64,000 nucleotides of DNA from Sacculina carcini (GCA_916048095.2 OU696582.1:4122001-4186000), one strand, 5' to 3'; counted from the first letter of the stretch, positions 21,500 through 33,030 are shown. Program-made: numbers and translations. The notes: generated by a model not told the origin, from the sequence alone.

Positions 21500-24400
21500 T
21501 ACACATCGGCATGTGTACAATCCCTCTGATACCAAAATCTACTGCAAGCAGTCCAGACAAATGTCTGATCAGACTTAAAAGATCTATAACCATAAAACCT
21601 TTATCGTGCCTCGAGATTAATAATGCGTATTTAGATACCCGTAAGCAGACAATGAAAGAAATAGTCATCACACCTGAAAACGCAGTATATCCTTTCAATA
21701 TAGAACCTCATCTCCAAGTAAGACCCGCCATTTGTCATGTATCATCACATAGAGTGCCTATATTTATGGTAAATTATACTACTAGAAAAATAAGATTGTC
21801 CGCTAATCAAATTCTCGGCACTGCTGAGGACGCTCCATCTTTTACAGCCGCACCGATCCAACAATCACACACTGAGTCTATAACAAAAACCAATAATAAC
21901 CATTTGACGATAAATGAACAAGGTGAACTAAATAAAACGATAGATAAAAATAAAGATTTATTTGCAAAAACTAACTTGGAACTAGGAAAAACCGATTTGA
22001 TTAAGATAAAAATATAAACTGAAGAAAATGCCAGACCAGTTAAACAACGTCCGTACCGATTGCCTTACAATCAAAGAGACTTCGTAGAAGATCACTTAAA
22101 TGAATTGTTGGACGCTGATCTTATCAGACCTTCTCAATCCCCGTGGGCATCGCCCATACTACTTGTGGCCAAGAAGGACGGTTCACAGAGATTATGTGTA
22201 GATTACAGAAAACTGAATAAAGTAACCAAGAAAAGTGGATACCCGCTACCTAGAATTGACGATATCTTAGCTTCGCTCGGTGGGGCTAAATATTTCTGAA
22301 CGCTTGACTTAAAATCAGGCTATTGGCAAATCCCAGTTCACAACGAATCAATAGAAAAAACTGCTTTCACATGTTTTATGGGAAGCTACGAGTGGAAGTA
22401 TATGCCATTCGGTCTAGCCTGTGCACCATCAATATTCTCGGAATTAATGAACACTGTACTTCATGGGATACAGTACAAATTCTGTGTAGCCTACTTGGAT
22501 GATATAATTATATTCTCACGGTCGTTCGAGTACATATGGAACATTTAAATACAGTATTTGATCGTCTGCGCAAAGCCAAATTCAAGCTGAAACAGTCCAA
22601 GTGCGAATTTCTACGCCCAGAAATTAATTATTTATGTCGTTTCTAACCGTGGAATAAAACCAGATAAAGGCAAAATTTCTGCATTGCATAAATTAGCTAC
22701 TCCTGCGACAGTAAAGGACATTCGGTCTTTCATAGGACTCTCCAGTTATTATCGTCGATTCATCCCAAAATTTGCAGAAGTAGCCAAACCCCTAACATTA
22801 CTTACCCGAAAACACGCACGTTTTGAGTGGACTCACGTATGTCAGGATGCCTTTGACAAACTCAAGAACGCTTTAACTGAAGCCCCAGTGTTAGTTTATC
22901 CCGATATGACAAAACCCTTCAAATTATATACCGATGCTTCTGATAATGGTATCGGAAGTACGTTAACGCAAGACACAGAAGATGGCGAACGAGTAATACA
23001 ATATTTATCCCAACAACTGTCCGACACTCAAAGAAAATGGCCAATAATAGAAAGAGAAGCTTACGCGATAGTTCACTCATGTCAAAAGTTTCGTCAATAT
23101 TTGTATGGATCAAAATTCACCATTTATTGTGATCACAAACCCCTACGTCATTTATTTACTTCAGAAATGCGCAATCCACGAATTCAACGATGGGCCATAA
23201 TGCTTGACGAATATGACTGCACAATTGAACATATCACTGGACTAAAGAATGTAGTTGCTGATGCTTTATCTCGACTACCAATTTAGTCGGCCAAGGTCAA
23301 TGTTATTGATTCTGATTCTCGGGCAGGCGCAAAATTGAATGCAGACATTGAACCATGTCCCAACTTTGAAAAAGATGAATTAGAAAATTACGACCGAATT
23401 TTCAAGGGAGAAATAGATATCAAGCAGCTACAACACGAGGATGAATATTGCAATTCCGTCATAACGACTCTAAATAATCAAGAAATGACCAATAAGAATT
23501 ACAGTAAACTTAGTAAATCATTTGTCGTACAGGAAGATTTACTCTACCATTTGGCAGATACCGACCATTGTAATAGGTATCCTGGGTTACAGTTATGTAT
23601 TCCTATTGCATTACGTCAACAACTTATTGAGGAAGCACATGACGGATTCTTAGGAGGTCACTTTGGTATCGATAAAACATATCATAAAATCCGCTCCAGA
23701 TACTACTGGCCAGGCATGTACAAAAATGTAATAGAGTACGCCACTAAATGCGTGACATGCAACCTTCGCAAGCTTCAGAAACACAAACCGCCATTACAAC
23801 ATATGCCACTTCCCCACTGTCCTTTCGAAATTATATCGATTGATTGTAGCGGACCGTTCCCCATGAGTCATGAAGAAAATCGATTTCTTATTAATATTGT
23901 CGATCACTTTTCTGGTTTTCCCGAGTCGTTTCCTGTTCCTGACAAATCCGCTGACAGAGTAGCGAAAATTTTAATTGAAGATATTATTCCACGACACGCA
24001 TGTCCACGAGTCATTGCTAGTGATAATGGTACATAATTCTGCAACGAGGTCATTACAAAACTCAATCTTTTCTGCAATATCAAAAACGTTAGAACTTCAG
24101 TTTATCACCCACAGGCAAATACCAAAGTTGAGCGTTATCATCGCGTTCAAAATGATTTCTTGTCAAAAACGGTTGATGTCACCCAAAGAGATTGGGATAC
24201 GAAAATTCCATCATTATTGGCAGCATACCGTACGGCCGAAAGTGACACTACACACATGTCACCGTTCTTTGTGCTATATGGGCGTGAACCCGTCATGCCT
24301 ATGGAAACTATCTTAACACCAAAACATCAATATTATGGTGATGATTATCTCTCCTCGATGTTACTCAACATGACTCAAACTTTCCATCACGTGCGCCATC

Positions 24401-25206
24401 ACCTCGCTTTAGGGCATGCTAGAAATAAAAAATATTACGATCGTAAGGCTAAGCCAATTACATTAAAAGTCGGTGATCCGGTATATTTCAAAAACCCTGG
24501 CCTAACAAACACTAACAAATTATCTCTCCGATGGGACCCCAACTATAGGATCATGCAATTTATCAGTCAGGTCACATGTCTGATTCGCAATCAAATTAAC
24601 GGATAAATATGTGAAACACACATAGAAAACTTGCGATTACGTGACGGCAATGCAACCTGGAACAAATATATGTCACGTCCAGTACATTTTCACCACAAAT
24701 ATATTAAAACACAACGCTCATTTATACCAGTCAGTTGTAGACCGACGAGACAGAACGCACCCTTAGTTGATAAGGTTAACCAGTCAGAGAAAGACGCTTT
24801 GGATAATATGCCTTTGGCAAAACGAATAGCACACAAGCAAACACAGGATAAAGAAGTACAAATCAGCTCAGAAATCATTAATGAACGTCCTCATGCAGAT
24901 ATGACACGGTATAAACGTCAAAGCGGAACTAACCAGTTTGAAAATAAAAAGTTTCGTTTGGATAGACATAAGAGGCAAACAAACTTCAGCAACGAAGATA
25001 TTGATCACACCAAACGACCCAGACTGACTGAGACTGACGACCTAGCTGTTGTGAATTTAACAAAAACGGGAGACAAAGCAAGTAATGTTATATCCAACTC
25101 ATTAAAACCCCCAAAGACCCACGAAAACACAGACGATTTCAAGTTACGAGCATTTGAAATGTTAATTATTAAACAGCATGAAATGCTCAAGTTAATAATC
25201 GGATAA
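21500..25206 (+). pseudogene. pol: Pol of the outer Gypsy element (RT-RNase H-INT), with stops
   Basis: It resumes in frame after the nested element. [15 protein letters not shown] near 22,050, [20 protein letters not shown], and catalytic YLDDIIIFS near 22,495. RNase H: FKLYTDASDNGIGSTL and FTIYCDHKPLRHLF. Integrase: GGHFGIDKTYHKI...CVTCNLRK, then Asp (SIDCSGPFP), Asp (ASDNGT) and Glu (NTKVERYHR). The tail has MSPFFVLYGREPVMP and a Lys/Arg-rich extension of about 190 residues. Broken by TAA at 22,015, TGA at 22,297, a frameshift between 22,530 and 22,640, a TAG at 23,284, another frameshift near 23,300, TAA at 24,034 and TAA at 24,604. All catalytic residues survive. Confidence 0.88.
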
Positions 25207-25213
25207 AAAACAA

Positions 25214-25471
25214 ATGAACCTCTCTATACACATACTGATTTTCCCGCTACCCTTTATTCTAATCCTCATATCAATAGCGACTGTTGTTTATTTCTTCTAC
25301 GACAGGCGTAAGCAACGTTCACCCTCTCCTAATCCCCAGGTTTTAGTGCATTCCTTCTCCCCTACTTCCACTCCCCTCCTAGAAACCACACGACCAAGAA
25401 CACCGCTCAAAATCGACCGCTCGTTCCGGACGCCGCTGCAGACCACAAAATCAACGACACGATACGAGTAA
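25214..25471 (+). CDS. Small single-pass membrane protein frame downstream of pol
   Basis: 85 codons, in the position where env or accessory genes sit. Residues 5-28 are strongly hydrophobic (a signal anchor rich in Ile, Leu and Phe), followed by a basic stop-transfer stretch (YDRRKQR) and a Ser/Thr/Pro-rich tail. There are no glycoprotein cysteines or furin site, so calling it env is not justified. It starts 8 bases after the pol stop and has no internal stops. It could also be chance coding in the 3' region. Confidence 0.4.
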   Translation: MNLSIHILIFPLPFILILISIATVVYFFYDRRKQRSPSPNPQVLVHSFSPTSTPLLETTRPRTPLKIDRSFRTPLQTTKSTTRYE

Positions 25472-25676
25472 ACCTACACGACCACGACACGCAGAATCAA
25501 ACTACACGACCACGACACGAAGAATCAACCTACACGACCACGACACGCAGAATCAAACTACACGACCACGACACGAAGAATCAACCTACACGACCACGAC
25601 ACGAAGAATCAACCTACACGACCACGACACGAAGAATTAACCTACACGACCACGACACGAAGAATCAACCTACACG
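25472..25676 (+). repeat. Minisatellite, about 29-bp unit, seven copies
   Basis: The unit CCTACACGACCACGACACGA plus AGAATCAA is repeated, with GCAG/GAAG variants. It lies in the 3' internal region of the outer Gypsy element. Confidence 0.85.
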
Positions 25677-26070
25677 TTACAGGACGGCCGCTTGGCACTA
25701 TACGACGCCAATAAAGGCTTACCACCAGCCTTCGCCCACGAAGACGATCAACACGACATGCTCGGTGACGTACATCGGGGAGAGAATCCAGAACACGTTT
25801 ACCCACTTGGGATACCCATACACACAGATATTACACACCCTACACATTAATATACATACCTCGTAAGGAAAAACTCTGTAACCGTTCACATATATGTTTT
25901 TACATATATGTGTCGGACTATGATGTACATTGAAATATTTTTTTAAAGAGTTCCCTGTACTAGTTAATTATTATTCAGTAGCATTTGTAGTCTTTGTCAT
26001 GCTTAGCAATTGTTCATTTAGAGTAGTCATTTGCGTAATCTTTAGTACATCCAACTGTCGAGTAATGTAC
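25677..26070. other. 3' internal region of the outer Gypsy element, no gene
   Basis: Moderately GC-rich at first, then AT-rich. No coding motif seen. The 5' junction of the LINE remnant downstream must lie in or just after this interval but is not resolved. Confidence 0.4.
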
Positions 26071-26074
26071 TACA

Positions 26075-26629
26075 GTGTGTACTAATGTACTACAATGTAC
26101 AAGTACTACAGTTTGTTCGGCATCGCGGAAACTGGGAATTATAAGAAAGGCATATCGGATGTTCGGTAGCAGCACAATCTCAAAAAGTTGTTTTCGCTGT
26201 TTCATTTTGCCAATTCTGGAGTACTGCGCCCCCGTGTGGTCTTCTGCTGCGGATTGTCACCTCAATCTCATCAACAGAGTTGTTAGAACTTGCAAGTTCC
26301 TCTGTGGTGACTTGGTTCTTGGTGATCTTTGCCATCGTCGAAAGGTCAGCAGCGTGTGCATGCTGTACAAGATCAAGCACAACGACCATCATCCGATGAG
26401 CAAGTCAATTCCTGATGATTTCTTGGCAGCAAGAAGCACACGGTTTACATCCAAACAGCATTCCCGGTGCATGGCTCCAATTCGTTGTCGTACAAAACAA
26501 TTCCAACGTTGCTTTCTTCCGGCCACTGTGTCTACTTGGAACACTTTGAAAGAGGAGGCTTTCACGCAGAACAATTTGAACAAATTCAAGGCCAAAGTAA
26601 ATGAAATGCTACTGAAAGAGCGGAATTGA
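26075..26629 (+). pseudogene. C-terminal part of a LINE (non-LTR) reverse transcriptase
   Basis: Open for 184 codons with the region that follows the RT domain in CR1/Jockey-type LINEs: ILPILEYCAPVWSSAADCHL, then LCGDLVLGDL, and an end with TVSTWNTLKEE near the C-terminus. The catalytic RT and endonuclease are absent, as in a 5'-truncated insertion. It is followed by a minisatellite and a (TAA)n tail at 27,447, so the LINE copy probably covers about 26,075-27,447 within the Gypsy element. The target duplication was not identified. Confidence 0.75.
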
Positions 26630-26802
26630 CTGTTGAGTCTTATTAATTGTATATTTATTCATATTTATTGTTATTTATTCATGCTTATTGTTATTTATTT
26701 TCTATTTATTTATATTTATTCCTATTTTACTCTCTATTTATTACTATTTATTATTGGTTGTTGTTATTTATTAAATTATACTTTTACTCAGTGTTGGCTG
26801 TT

Positions 26803-27090
26803 GTTGTTTATTGAATCATATTTATTGTTGTTGCTGTTTATTGAGTCATATTTATTGTTGTTGTTGTTTATTGAATCATATTTATTGTTGTTGCTGTTTA
26901 TTGAATCATATTTATTGTTGTTGTTGTTTATTGAATCATATTTATTGTTGTTGCTGTTTATTGAATCATATTTATTGTTGTTGTTGTTTATTGAATCATA
27001 TTTATTGGTATTATTGTTTATTGAATCATATTTATTTGTGTTGTTGTTACTTATTGAATCATATTTATATTTGTTGTTGGGTGTTTCTTA
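26803..27090 (+). repeat. Minisatellite, 30-bp unit, about ten copies
   Basis: The unit TTGAATCATATTTATTGTTG plus TTGCTGTTTA, with GCTG/GTTG alternation. Because 30 is a multiple of three it produces long Leu/Tyr-rich and Cys/His-rich frames that are not genes. It lies in the 3' UTR of the LINE remnant. Confidence 0.9.
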
Positions 27091-27381
27091 TTGAATCATA
27101 TGTATTGTTCTTGATTGCTATTTATTACTTATTTATTAATATTTATTCTTATTTATTGATGGCTGTTGTTTACTGAATCACATATTTATTGTTGATTGTT
27201 ATTATTTATTGAGGAACGTGGGCGGAGTGACATTATGGATTGTTATCGGATGATGGTTTATTATTTATTGTTATTTATTTATTATTGTCTTTCCAACTCT
27301 CTTTCTAGACTTTTTTCTCTTCGAACTCTCTTTCTCTCTGAATCTTTTAGGCGCTTCCGGTACATGGGGCCACCTTAGGGT

Positions 27382-27447
27382 GGTAATAGTGCTTGCACTC
27401 TTCCCATGCTACTGGATTTGCCTGTAATTAATAATAATAATAATAAT
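27382..27447 (+). mobile_element. LINE 3' tail ending in (TAA)n
   Basis: Nearly identical to 8,101-8,168. Here it ends the LINE remnant. The following sequence (GACGGCTG...) is internal to the outer Gypsy element. Confidence 0.65.
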
Positions 27448-27469
27448 GACGGCTGAATGCTGAGTGCTA

Positions 27470-27772
27470 GAGCTGGCGCGTGCCATGATGACGATGGGAC
27501 GTCCACAATCTCGCTGCTATCCATCGCCATTCAACACCAGCTGTGGCAAAAACCCGCATCATTTTGGCGATTTCACCCAACGATCAATACGGGACGAAAC
27601 TACACAAATTTTGTAACCTGTTGCGGATGACTATTGACAAACATCGCAGCCACGGCATTACGAACCACCACCCGTCGGATGCAGCTCAGAAAAAAATTCT
27701 GGGACAACAGAAAACATGGCCGTGTATAAGCTCTAGTGGCTCACATTCGCTCGAATGACCTCGCAGTTGTGA
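27470..27772 (+). other. 3' internal segment shared with the short non-autonomous element
   Basis: From GACGTCCACAATCTCGCTGC to the LTR, this segment is closely similar to 51,473-51,736, the whole interior of the short LTR element in the Polinton. No coding function seen. Confidence 0.8.
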
Positions 27773-28501
27773 TGTAACAATGTTTTATATTGTGCGGTGT
27801 TATATATAACTTTTATTCCTATTTTAGTAATCGTCTGTTAATCGTTGTTTAGTCTTATTTTAGTAAAATGTTGTGCATTAAATATGACATAGGATAGGAT
27901 AGAAGTTAGGATAGAAAGTGGAGCATAAGCACGTACATCACTGTCAACACAGAAGGTTAGGCAACAAGGAACACAGCATTGGTTGCACACACGTCGACAG
28001 ACACACATACACTGCAAGACATTAAGAGACATCAGCGCAGCACGTGCACACGCATATATTACACCCACCAGTGTGTAAGACTATGTGCGTGTTGCATTGT
28101 GGTGACCTTGCGGTCCGTAAATAATGAGGTTGTGCACAAATAGGAGATAGAGAATGGTGTAGGCGACGCTAGCGAGAACTATATAAGCACAGACATTTTC
28201 ACCAGTAGAGAGACAGACAGACAGAGAGACAGACAGGGAGACAGACAGAGAGACAGACAGAGAGACAGACAGGAGAGACAGACTAGCAGAGATACAGGCA
28301 GAACGGGAGAACAGATAGGATAGAACACCAAACATAACGTTAGGACCGATAGAGTTAGGAACTGCAACCTTCAATATCACGACGAAATACATTGTTTCAA
28401 CAAACAACTGTTTGGAATCGGACATCAAGCGTTATCGCGGCGCACAACGTTAAGAGGCCTGCTTCACCAGAATAATCATCACTGAAGACAAAACTGTTAC
28501 A
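27773..28501 (+). repeat. 3' LTR of the outer Gypsy element
   Basis: 729 bases, TGTAACAATG...CTGTTACA; pairs with 13,527-14,243. Followed by the target duplication GTGCT (28,502-28,506). Confidence 0.88.
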
Positions 28502-28506
28502 GTGCT

Positions 28507-28770
28507 ACGGTATATTGCGTTTGGCGCCGTCTTGGACTGCGTCGTTGGCTCACTGAAAGTCATTGCGGATTCAGCTGTGATCATTCGTCTATTTAATATT
28601 GTGATACACCACGTGTCACTTTACGTTACATTGCTCGATCGTCTTTGCGGTCTGGGCATCGAGGTGATAGAATGGCTTTCAGCGACGCGAACATGGAACC
28701 AAAGTCTAATTGATGATACACTATACTGAATAGAAAGGATTTATTGTCCTCAATATTTACACATTAATTG
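28507..28770. other. Flanking non-coding sequence, nothing recognised
   Basis: A 75-codon frame starting at 28,502 overlaps the target duplication and has no recognisable domain. Confidence 0.4.
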
Positions 28771-29886
28771 TTCCGCACGACGGGCGGGTAAAATGCTACT
28801 GGAAACAAAGTAAACTACTGAATTTTACTGTGTAAATTAATTGTTTAATTTCAAGTTGCATACGCTTAAGTTGCATAAGGATATGGGCTGTAATATCATG
28901 CAATGCCAACTATATGCATATGCTGTTTTAGCGGAAGCGTTCATCTGGAATTATAGAAATGACAGAAAGTCTCATTGTTTTGATAGTGTTACACTTCTGA
29001 ATTACTATAAACGAAGGACGGGTGTGAATTTGAGCAGTGCTGAGGGAAAAAACTTCGTCAATAATTAAAACAAGAATTTACAAATATATATTTTTCTATT
29101 GGATAAACTATTTGCTTTTTGATTCATTATATTTTATTAATAGTTCCGCACGACGGGCGGGTTACGAGGCTGTTCGAGGGAAAATATTTTGCCACATCTA
29201 AAATAAAAACATTCATATATATACTTTTCTTTTGATTAGGAATTTATATGGGTTTAATTTTTCTATTGAAATTTCTAATCGTTTTTTATTAATTCAATAT
29301 TTATTTTTCTTTATTAATTGTTCTGCACAACGGGCGGGGTAGATGATGATGGTGCTAGATGGTGATGTTCAGTTATAAATATATTTTGAAAACATTATGA
29401 TAACAAAGCCTAGTCATTTTTAATTATTTCGTGTCTGAGTTTTGAATTATTCAGCACGACGGGCAGGTTTAGATATGAGGCGGTTTAGGCAAACTATTTT
29501 GTCAAAATAAAATAAAAATATAGAAATTTATACTTTTCATGAGTTTACTCTTTTATTTTTTAATTCATATTCCTTTTCTCTTATGAATTGAATACAAATT
29601 TAATAGTATGAATTGTTCCGCACTACGGGCGGGTTTACATGCTAGAATTTTCATTGTTTGTTGCGTGTATGTATCCTAAATTATTCCGCACGACGGGCAG
29701 GTTCAAATATGAGGCGGATTGAGGGATAATATTTTGTCAAATTATAAATAAAAAATATTCAGATTTAGAGTTTTTATTGGTGAACCTATATACAGGTTGA
29801 ATTTTTTGCTTTTTAATTTGTATTCAGTTTATTTTATGGATTTAATATGAATTTTACTTTATGAATTGTTCAGCACGACGGGCGGG
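28771..29886 (+). repeat. Cluster of a GC-rich 18-mer in AT-rich DNA (seven copies)
   Basis: TTCCGCACGACGGGCGGG or a close variant occurs at 28,771; 29,144; 29,321; 29,450; 29,616; 29,684 and 29,869, always on the plus strand and usually after (T)GAATTG/AATTAT. Three further copies lie at 31,989; 32,145 and 34,351, so insertions between 30 and 34 kb have split one ancestral array. Spacing varies from 68 to 373 bases. The spacers are very AT-rich and hold no gene. Function unknown. Confidence 0.8.
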
Positions 29887-29888
29887 TT

Positions 29889-29889
<1 letters not shown>

Positions 29890-29922
<33 letters not shown>
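29890..29922. repeat. (TA)n microsatellite
   Basis: Uninterrupted TA dinucleotides. Confidence 0.9.
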
Positions 29923-29924
<2 letters not shown>

Positions 29925-30013
29925 GCCAGATATCCAATTAATGTATGATCACGTGTTTTAACATATTTTTGTGAATTTGGTTTCTTACAATGGTTGACGA
30001 TGTGTTATCACTG

Positions 30014-30042
30014 CTTGATAAAGCCGTAAGGCGAAACGTTGT
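30014..30042 (+). ncRNA. Hammerhead-ribozyme-like hairpin, degenerate
   Basis: CTTGATAAAGCCGTAAGGCG followed by AAAC resembles the hammerhead core CUGAUGA-stem II-GAAAC: stem II is GCC/GGC with a GTAA loop and the 3' GAAAC is intact. The 5' core has changes (TTGATAA), and stems I and III were not convincingly found, so activity is doubtful. Such motifs are known at Penelope-like elements; no RT of that type is present here. Confidence 0.3.
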
Positions 30043-30138
30043 GGTAAAAAAATATATACTTGTGTCTGAAGAAGTTCAACTTCAACTTATATCGTTTATC
30101 CACCAGACACGTGAGTACTCCATACATTTTGGATCTAA

Positions 30139-30182
<44 letters not shown>
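30139..30182. repeat. (AT)n microsatellite
   Basis: Nearly pure AT dinucleotides. Confidence 0.85.
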
Positions 30183-30353
30183 CTTTTATGTATATATAAA
30201 AGAAATTATCTGTCTGTCTGTATGTATGCTTGAATATGAGGTGACATAATTGCGCGGATTCAATGGTGTAAATCAGGGGCTTCAAACGCAAACGAAGCGA
30301 TTTCTCATTTTTATGCAATAAAAATATCCCGTGGGCAGCAACTATAGACAATA

Positions 30354-30774
30354 TGTGGTGTGATCGTGTGCAGTGAGAGAGAGTGTGTGTGTGTGAAAAA
30401 TTGTGTGTGTGTGAACGTGTTAGTGTGTCTATATGTGATCGTGTATGGTTGAATTGTATATTGCGTGCGAGAGTGTGTGAGCGAGTGTGTATAGCTGTGT
30501 CGGTGAGTGTGTGCAGTTGTTTCGGTGTGTGTGTATGCGTTTGTCGAGTATGCATGTCCCGCGGCGGCGAGCGATTGACCGGCTCGCCGCTGATTGGTTG
30601 TTGCGGCGGGTGAGGACTGTGCGTGTGTGTGTGTGTGTACTCCCGTGTGTCACGGTGTGAGCTGAGAGTCGTGTTTGTGGTGCGATCGGAGTGTGACGTC
30701 TTGTAGGCGCGCGTGGGGCGGTGATGCCCACGCGCGCCTGTCTGGAATATATTTTAGTTTCTGGTTTTGTTACA
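30354..30774 (+). repeat. Left LTR of the TRIM-like element
   Basis: 421 bases, TG-rich, ending in GGTTTTGTTACA. Contains an inverted GGCGCGCGTGGG/CCCACGCGCGCC palindrome. Confidence 0.85.
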
Positions 30775-31461
30775 AGCCATTTCGGTCTTTTAGTTTGGAA
30801 GTGGTTTTTTGTCTGCGACCCGGCTTCAGTAGCAGAGATAGTGCCCTCCAGTACTAGCAGCGGCTTGGAGGAAGTGGTGGAGGTGCTCGGCGGCGTGTCA
30901 GGTTGGTGTGCAGGGGGACGGCAGGAGAGCATGGTGCCGGCAGGAGGCAGCGGGGTAGCTGTGGCCGAGGGTAGCTCGTCGTCCCGCCTGCACTGGTGTT
31001 AGACTCGTCGCCTGGCAGATAGAAGATCGCTGGTGGAGGCTGCTGGTGCTGGAGGGCATGTGAGAGAAAGGAGCTGCTGAAGCCGGAGGAGAAATGACGA
31101 ACGACGGCGACGGCGTGACCTGTGTGAACGGCGACGTCCCGGCTGTTTGCGGCAGGGTGCTGAAGAGCACTAGAGTCGACGGGAGCATAGTGGGTGCTGG
31201 GGTCGAAGTGTTGTGCCCTGTCGCGGCAGCCGGTGATGAAGAAGACGGCAGGCTGCGGCGAAGCACCGAATAGCACGGGCGGAGGCGGGAGCATGGTGGA
31301 CGCTGGGGCCTGACGTGTGTGCTTCGCCGCAGCCACGGTGTGTGCATCTGGTGGAGGCCGTCGTCGAGTTAGATTTTTTTATTGGCTCCTGGTTTGCTTG
31401 GTTCGCGTTTTTTAATTGTCTGTTCTTTTGTTGATTTATGTTTCTTTAAAACAGGTGGAGG

Positions 31462-31888
31462 TGTGGTGTGATCGTGTGCAGTGAGAGAGAGTGTGTGTGT
31501 GTGAAAGATTGTGTGTGTGTGAAGGTGTTAGTGTGTCTATATGTGATCGTGTATGGTTGAATTGTATATTGCGTGCGAGAGTGTGTGAGCGAGTGTGTAT
31601 AGCTGTGTCGGTGAGTGTGTGCAGTTGTTTCGGTGTGTGTGTATGCGTTTGTCGAGTATGCATGTCCCGCGGCGGCGAGCGATTGACCGGCTCGCCGCTG
31701 ATTGGTTGTTGCGGCGGGTGAGGACTGTGCGTGTGTGTGTGTGTGTGTGTGTACTCCCGTGTGTCACGGTGTGAGCTGAGAGTCGTGTTTGTGGTGCGAT
31801 CGGAGTGTGACGTCTTGTAGGCGCGCGTGGGGCGGTGATGCCCACGCGCGCCTGTCTGGAATATATTTTAGTTTCTGGTTTTGTTACA
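31462..31888 (+). repeat. Right LTR of the TRIM-like element
   Basis: 427 bases; differs from the left copy mainly in the length of a (GT)n run. Confidence 0.85.
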
Positions 31889-32175
31889 CAATAAAACGTT
31901 AAATTTCACCGTATAGAATGAATTCATATACAAAACTAATGGATTTGACTTCAAGATCCAGAATGGATCGTGTTCGAGTTCTGAATTATTCCGCACGTCG
32001 GGCGGGTTTAAATATGTGGTGGGCTGAGTTAAAATATTTTGTCAAAATCAAATTAAAAATAATGAAATTTAGACTTTTCAATTGATTAAGGTTTTTATAA
32101 GTTTAACTTATTTATTTTTTTATTTGCAGTATTTTTATGAATTGTTCCGCACAACCGGCGGGTTTTAATGCTAGT

Positions 32176-32213
32176 AGTCATATAAACAAAGCGTCTACAC
32201 GGAAAAAACCACA
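32176..32213 (-). repeat. Isolated LTR-end scrap of the 9.5-12.6 kb element family
   Basis: 38 bases matching 9,506-9,543 almost exactly, beginning on the minus strand at the LTR start TGTGGTTTTTTCCG. The similarity stops abruptly on both sides. Confidence 0.6.
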
Positions 32214-32314
32214 GTAGTGTCAAAATTTCAAATAGATATAACCGTTTATTCAATACCATGTCATTTCCACCGACGACTGATAGATTTAACACAGCGTTTA
32301 ACAACAAAGGAGTC

Positions 32315-32562
32315 TGTGGCATTTAGCTCGCCACGAAGCGTCACATGCAAGCAGTGCGAGTTCTTTGGACCGACTGTATTTGACACAGGTCACACAACAG
32401 GTCACACACAAGCATACAAACATACAATTGGTCAAACACACACATGATCCAACAACACACGCAGTGACAAAGACAAACACGACATACAGACATACAAACG
32501 AATAGGCGTGCAGCTAGACTCGGCGATGTTGTGCGCGGCGTAATTTCACGTGGCGCACTACA
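32315..32562 (-). repeat. LTR of the TRIM (3' LTR on the minus strand)
   Basis: TG...CA ends; nearly identical to 33,031-33,278. Confidence 0.88.
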
Positions 32563-33030
32563 GGACTCCCCCACCAGAAGCGGAGCGGTATGTTTCATGA
32601 GTCGGTGAATCGTGCACGGCAGGCATACTGCTCGGCAGCAAGAGAACAGGTATATTTTGGGTAATAAAATCGTTAAGTCGTCCCCGCGCTGCGCAGTTTG
32701 GAGACAAAATTTGACGTTGGTCGCAGAAACTGCATCCAGCAAGAAGTCGAGGCAATATTCTTTGTGTCGTCTTCTTGCTGCGCAGACGTTTGCTCGTCGG
32801 TGGTTTAACGTCCAGCGGTATCAGAAGAGCGATTGCGTACGCGCCGGACGGAGTCGATCCACGATGGTGTGATGCTGGTTACTTATGCCAGCAGCTTATG
32901 GTGCGTCGCCTCATAGCGAGGCACAGGCGGCTACTGGCACAGAGAGGCGAGGCGTAGATAGAAGGCGTGCAGTTTAGGCACCGCAACGATCTAACACAGC
33001 ATCACACCATCATCACGTCGGGGTCACCAA

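Larger units (their letters stand above)
13527..28501 (+). mobile_element. Gypsy-type LTR retrotransposon with nested insertions
   Basis: Bounded by two similar LTRs (13,527-14,243 and 27,773-28,501, both TGTAAC...ACA) and by the 5-bp target duplication GTGCT at 13,522-13,526 and 28,502-28,506. The 5' LTR is followed by a primer site matching tRNA-His. Gag is intact. Protease and pol are interrupted by the CsRn1-type element at 15,793-21,495 and carry stops and frameshifts. A LINE remnant and minisatellites (about 26.0-27.45 kb) sit between pol and the 3' LTR. The ancestral element was roughly 7.5-8 kb; this copy is inactive in pol. The short element at 50,748-52,427 uses the same LTR and 3' internal sequence and is its non-autonomous relative. 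Confidence 0.88.
30354..31888 (+). mobile_element. Non-autonomous LTR retrotransposon (TRIM-like)
   Basis: Two nearly identical LTRs (30,354-30,774 and 31,462-31,888; TGTGGTG...TTACA) flank 687 bases, and the whole is bordered by the 5-bp duplication CAATA (30,349-30,353 and 31,889-31,893). The interior is GC-rich, with Gly/Ser-rich frames on both strands but no gag or pol motif. A short purine tract (AGGTGGAGG) before the right LTR suggests plus orientation. The sequence after the left LTR (AGCCATTTCGG) is not a standard TGG-type primer site. Confidence 0.82.

Noticed and set aside
25214..25471. env glycoprotein
   Set aside because: Too short, no conserved cysteines, cleavage site or fusion peptide; kept only as an unknown membrane-anchored frame.
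26633..27176. Long Leu/Tyr and Cys/His-rich frames (repeated ESYLLLLLFI, NHIYCCCCLL)
   Set aside because: Artefact of a 30-bp minisatellite whose unit length is a multiple of three.
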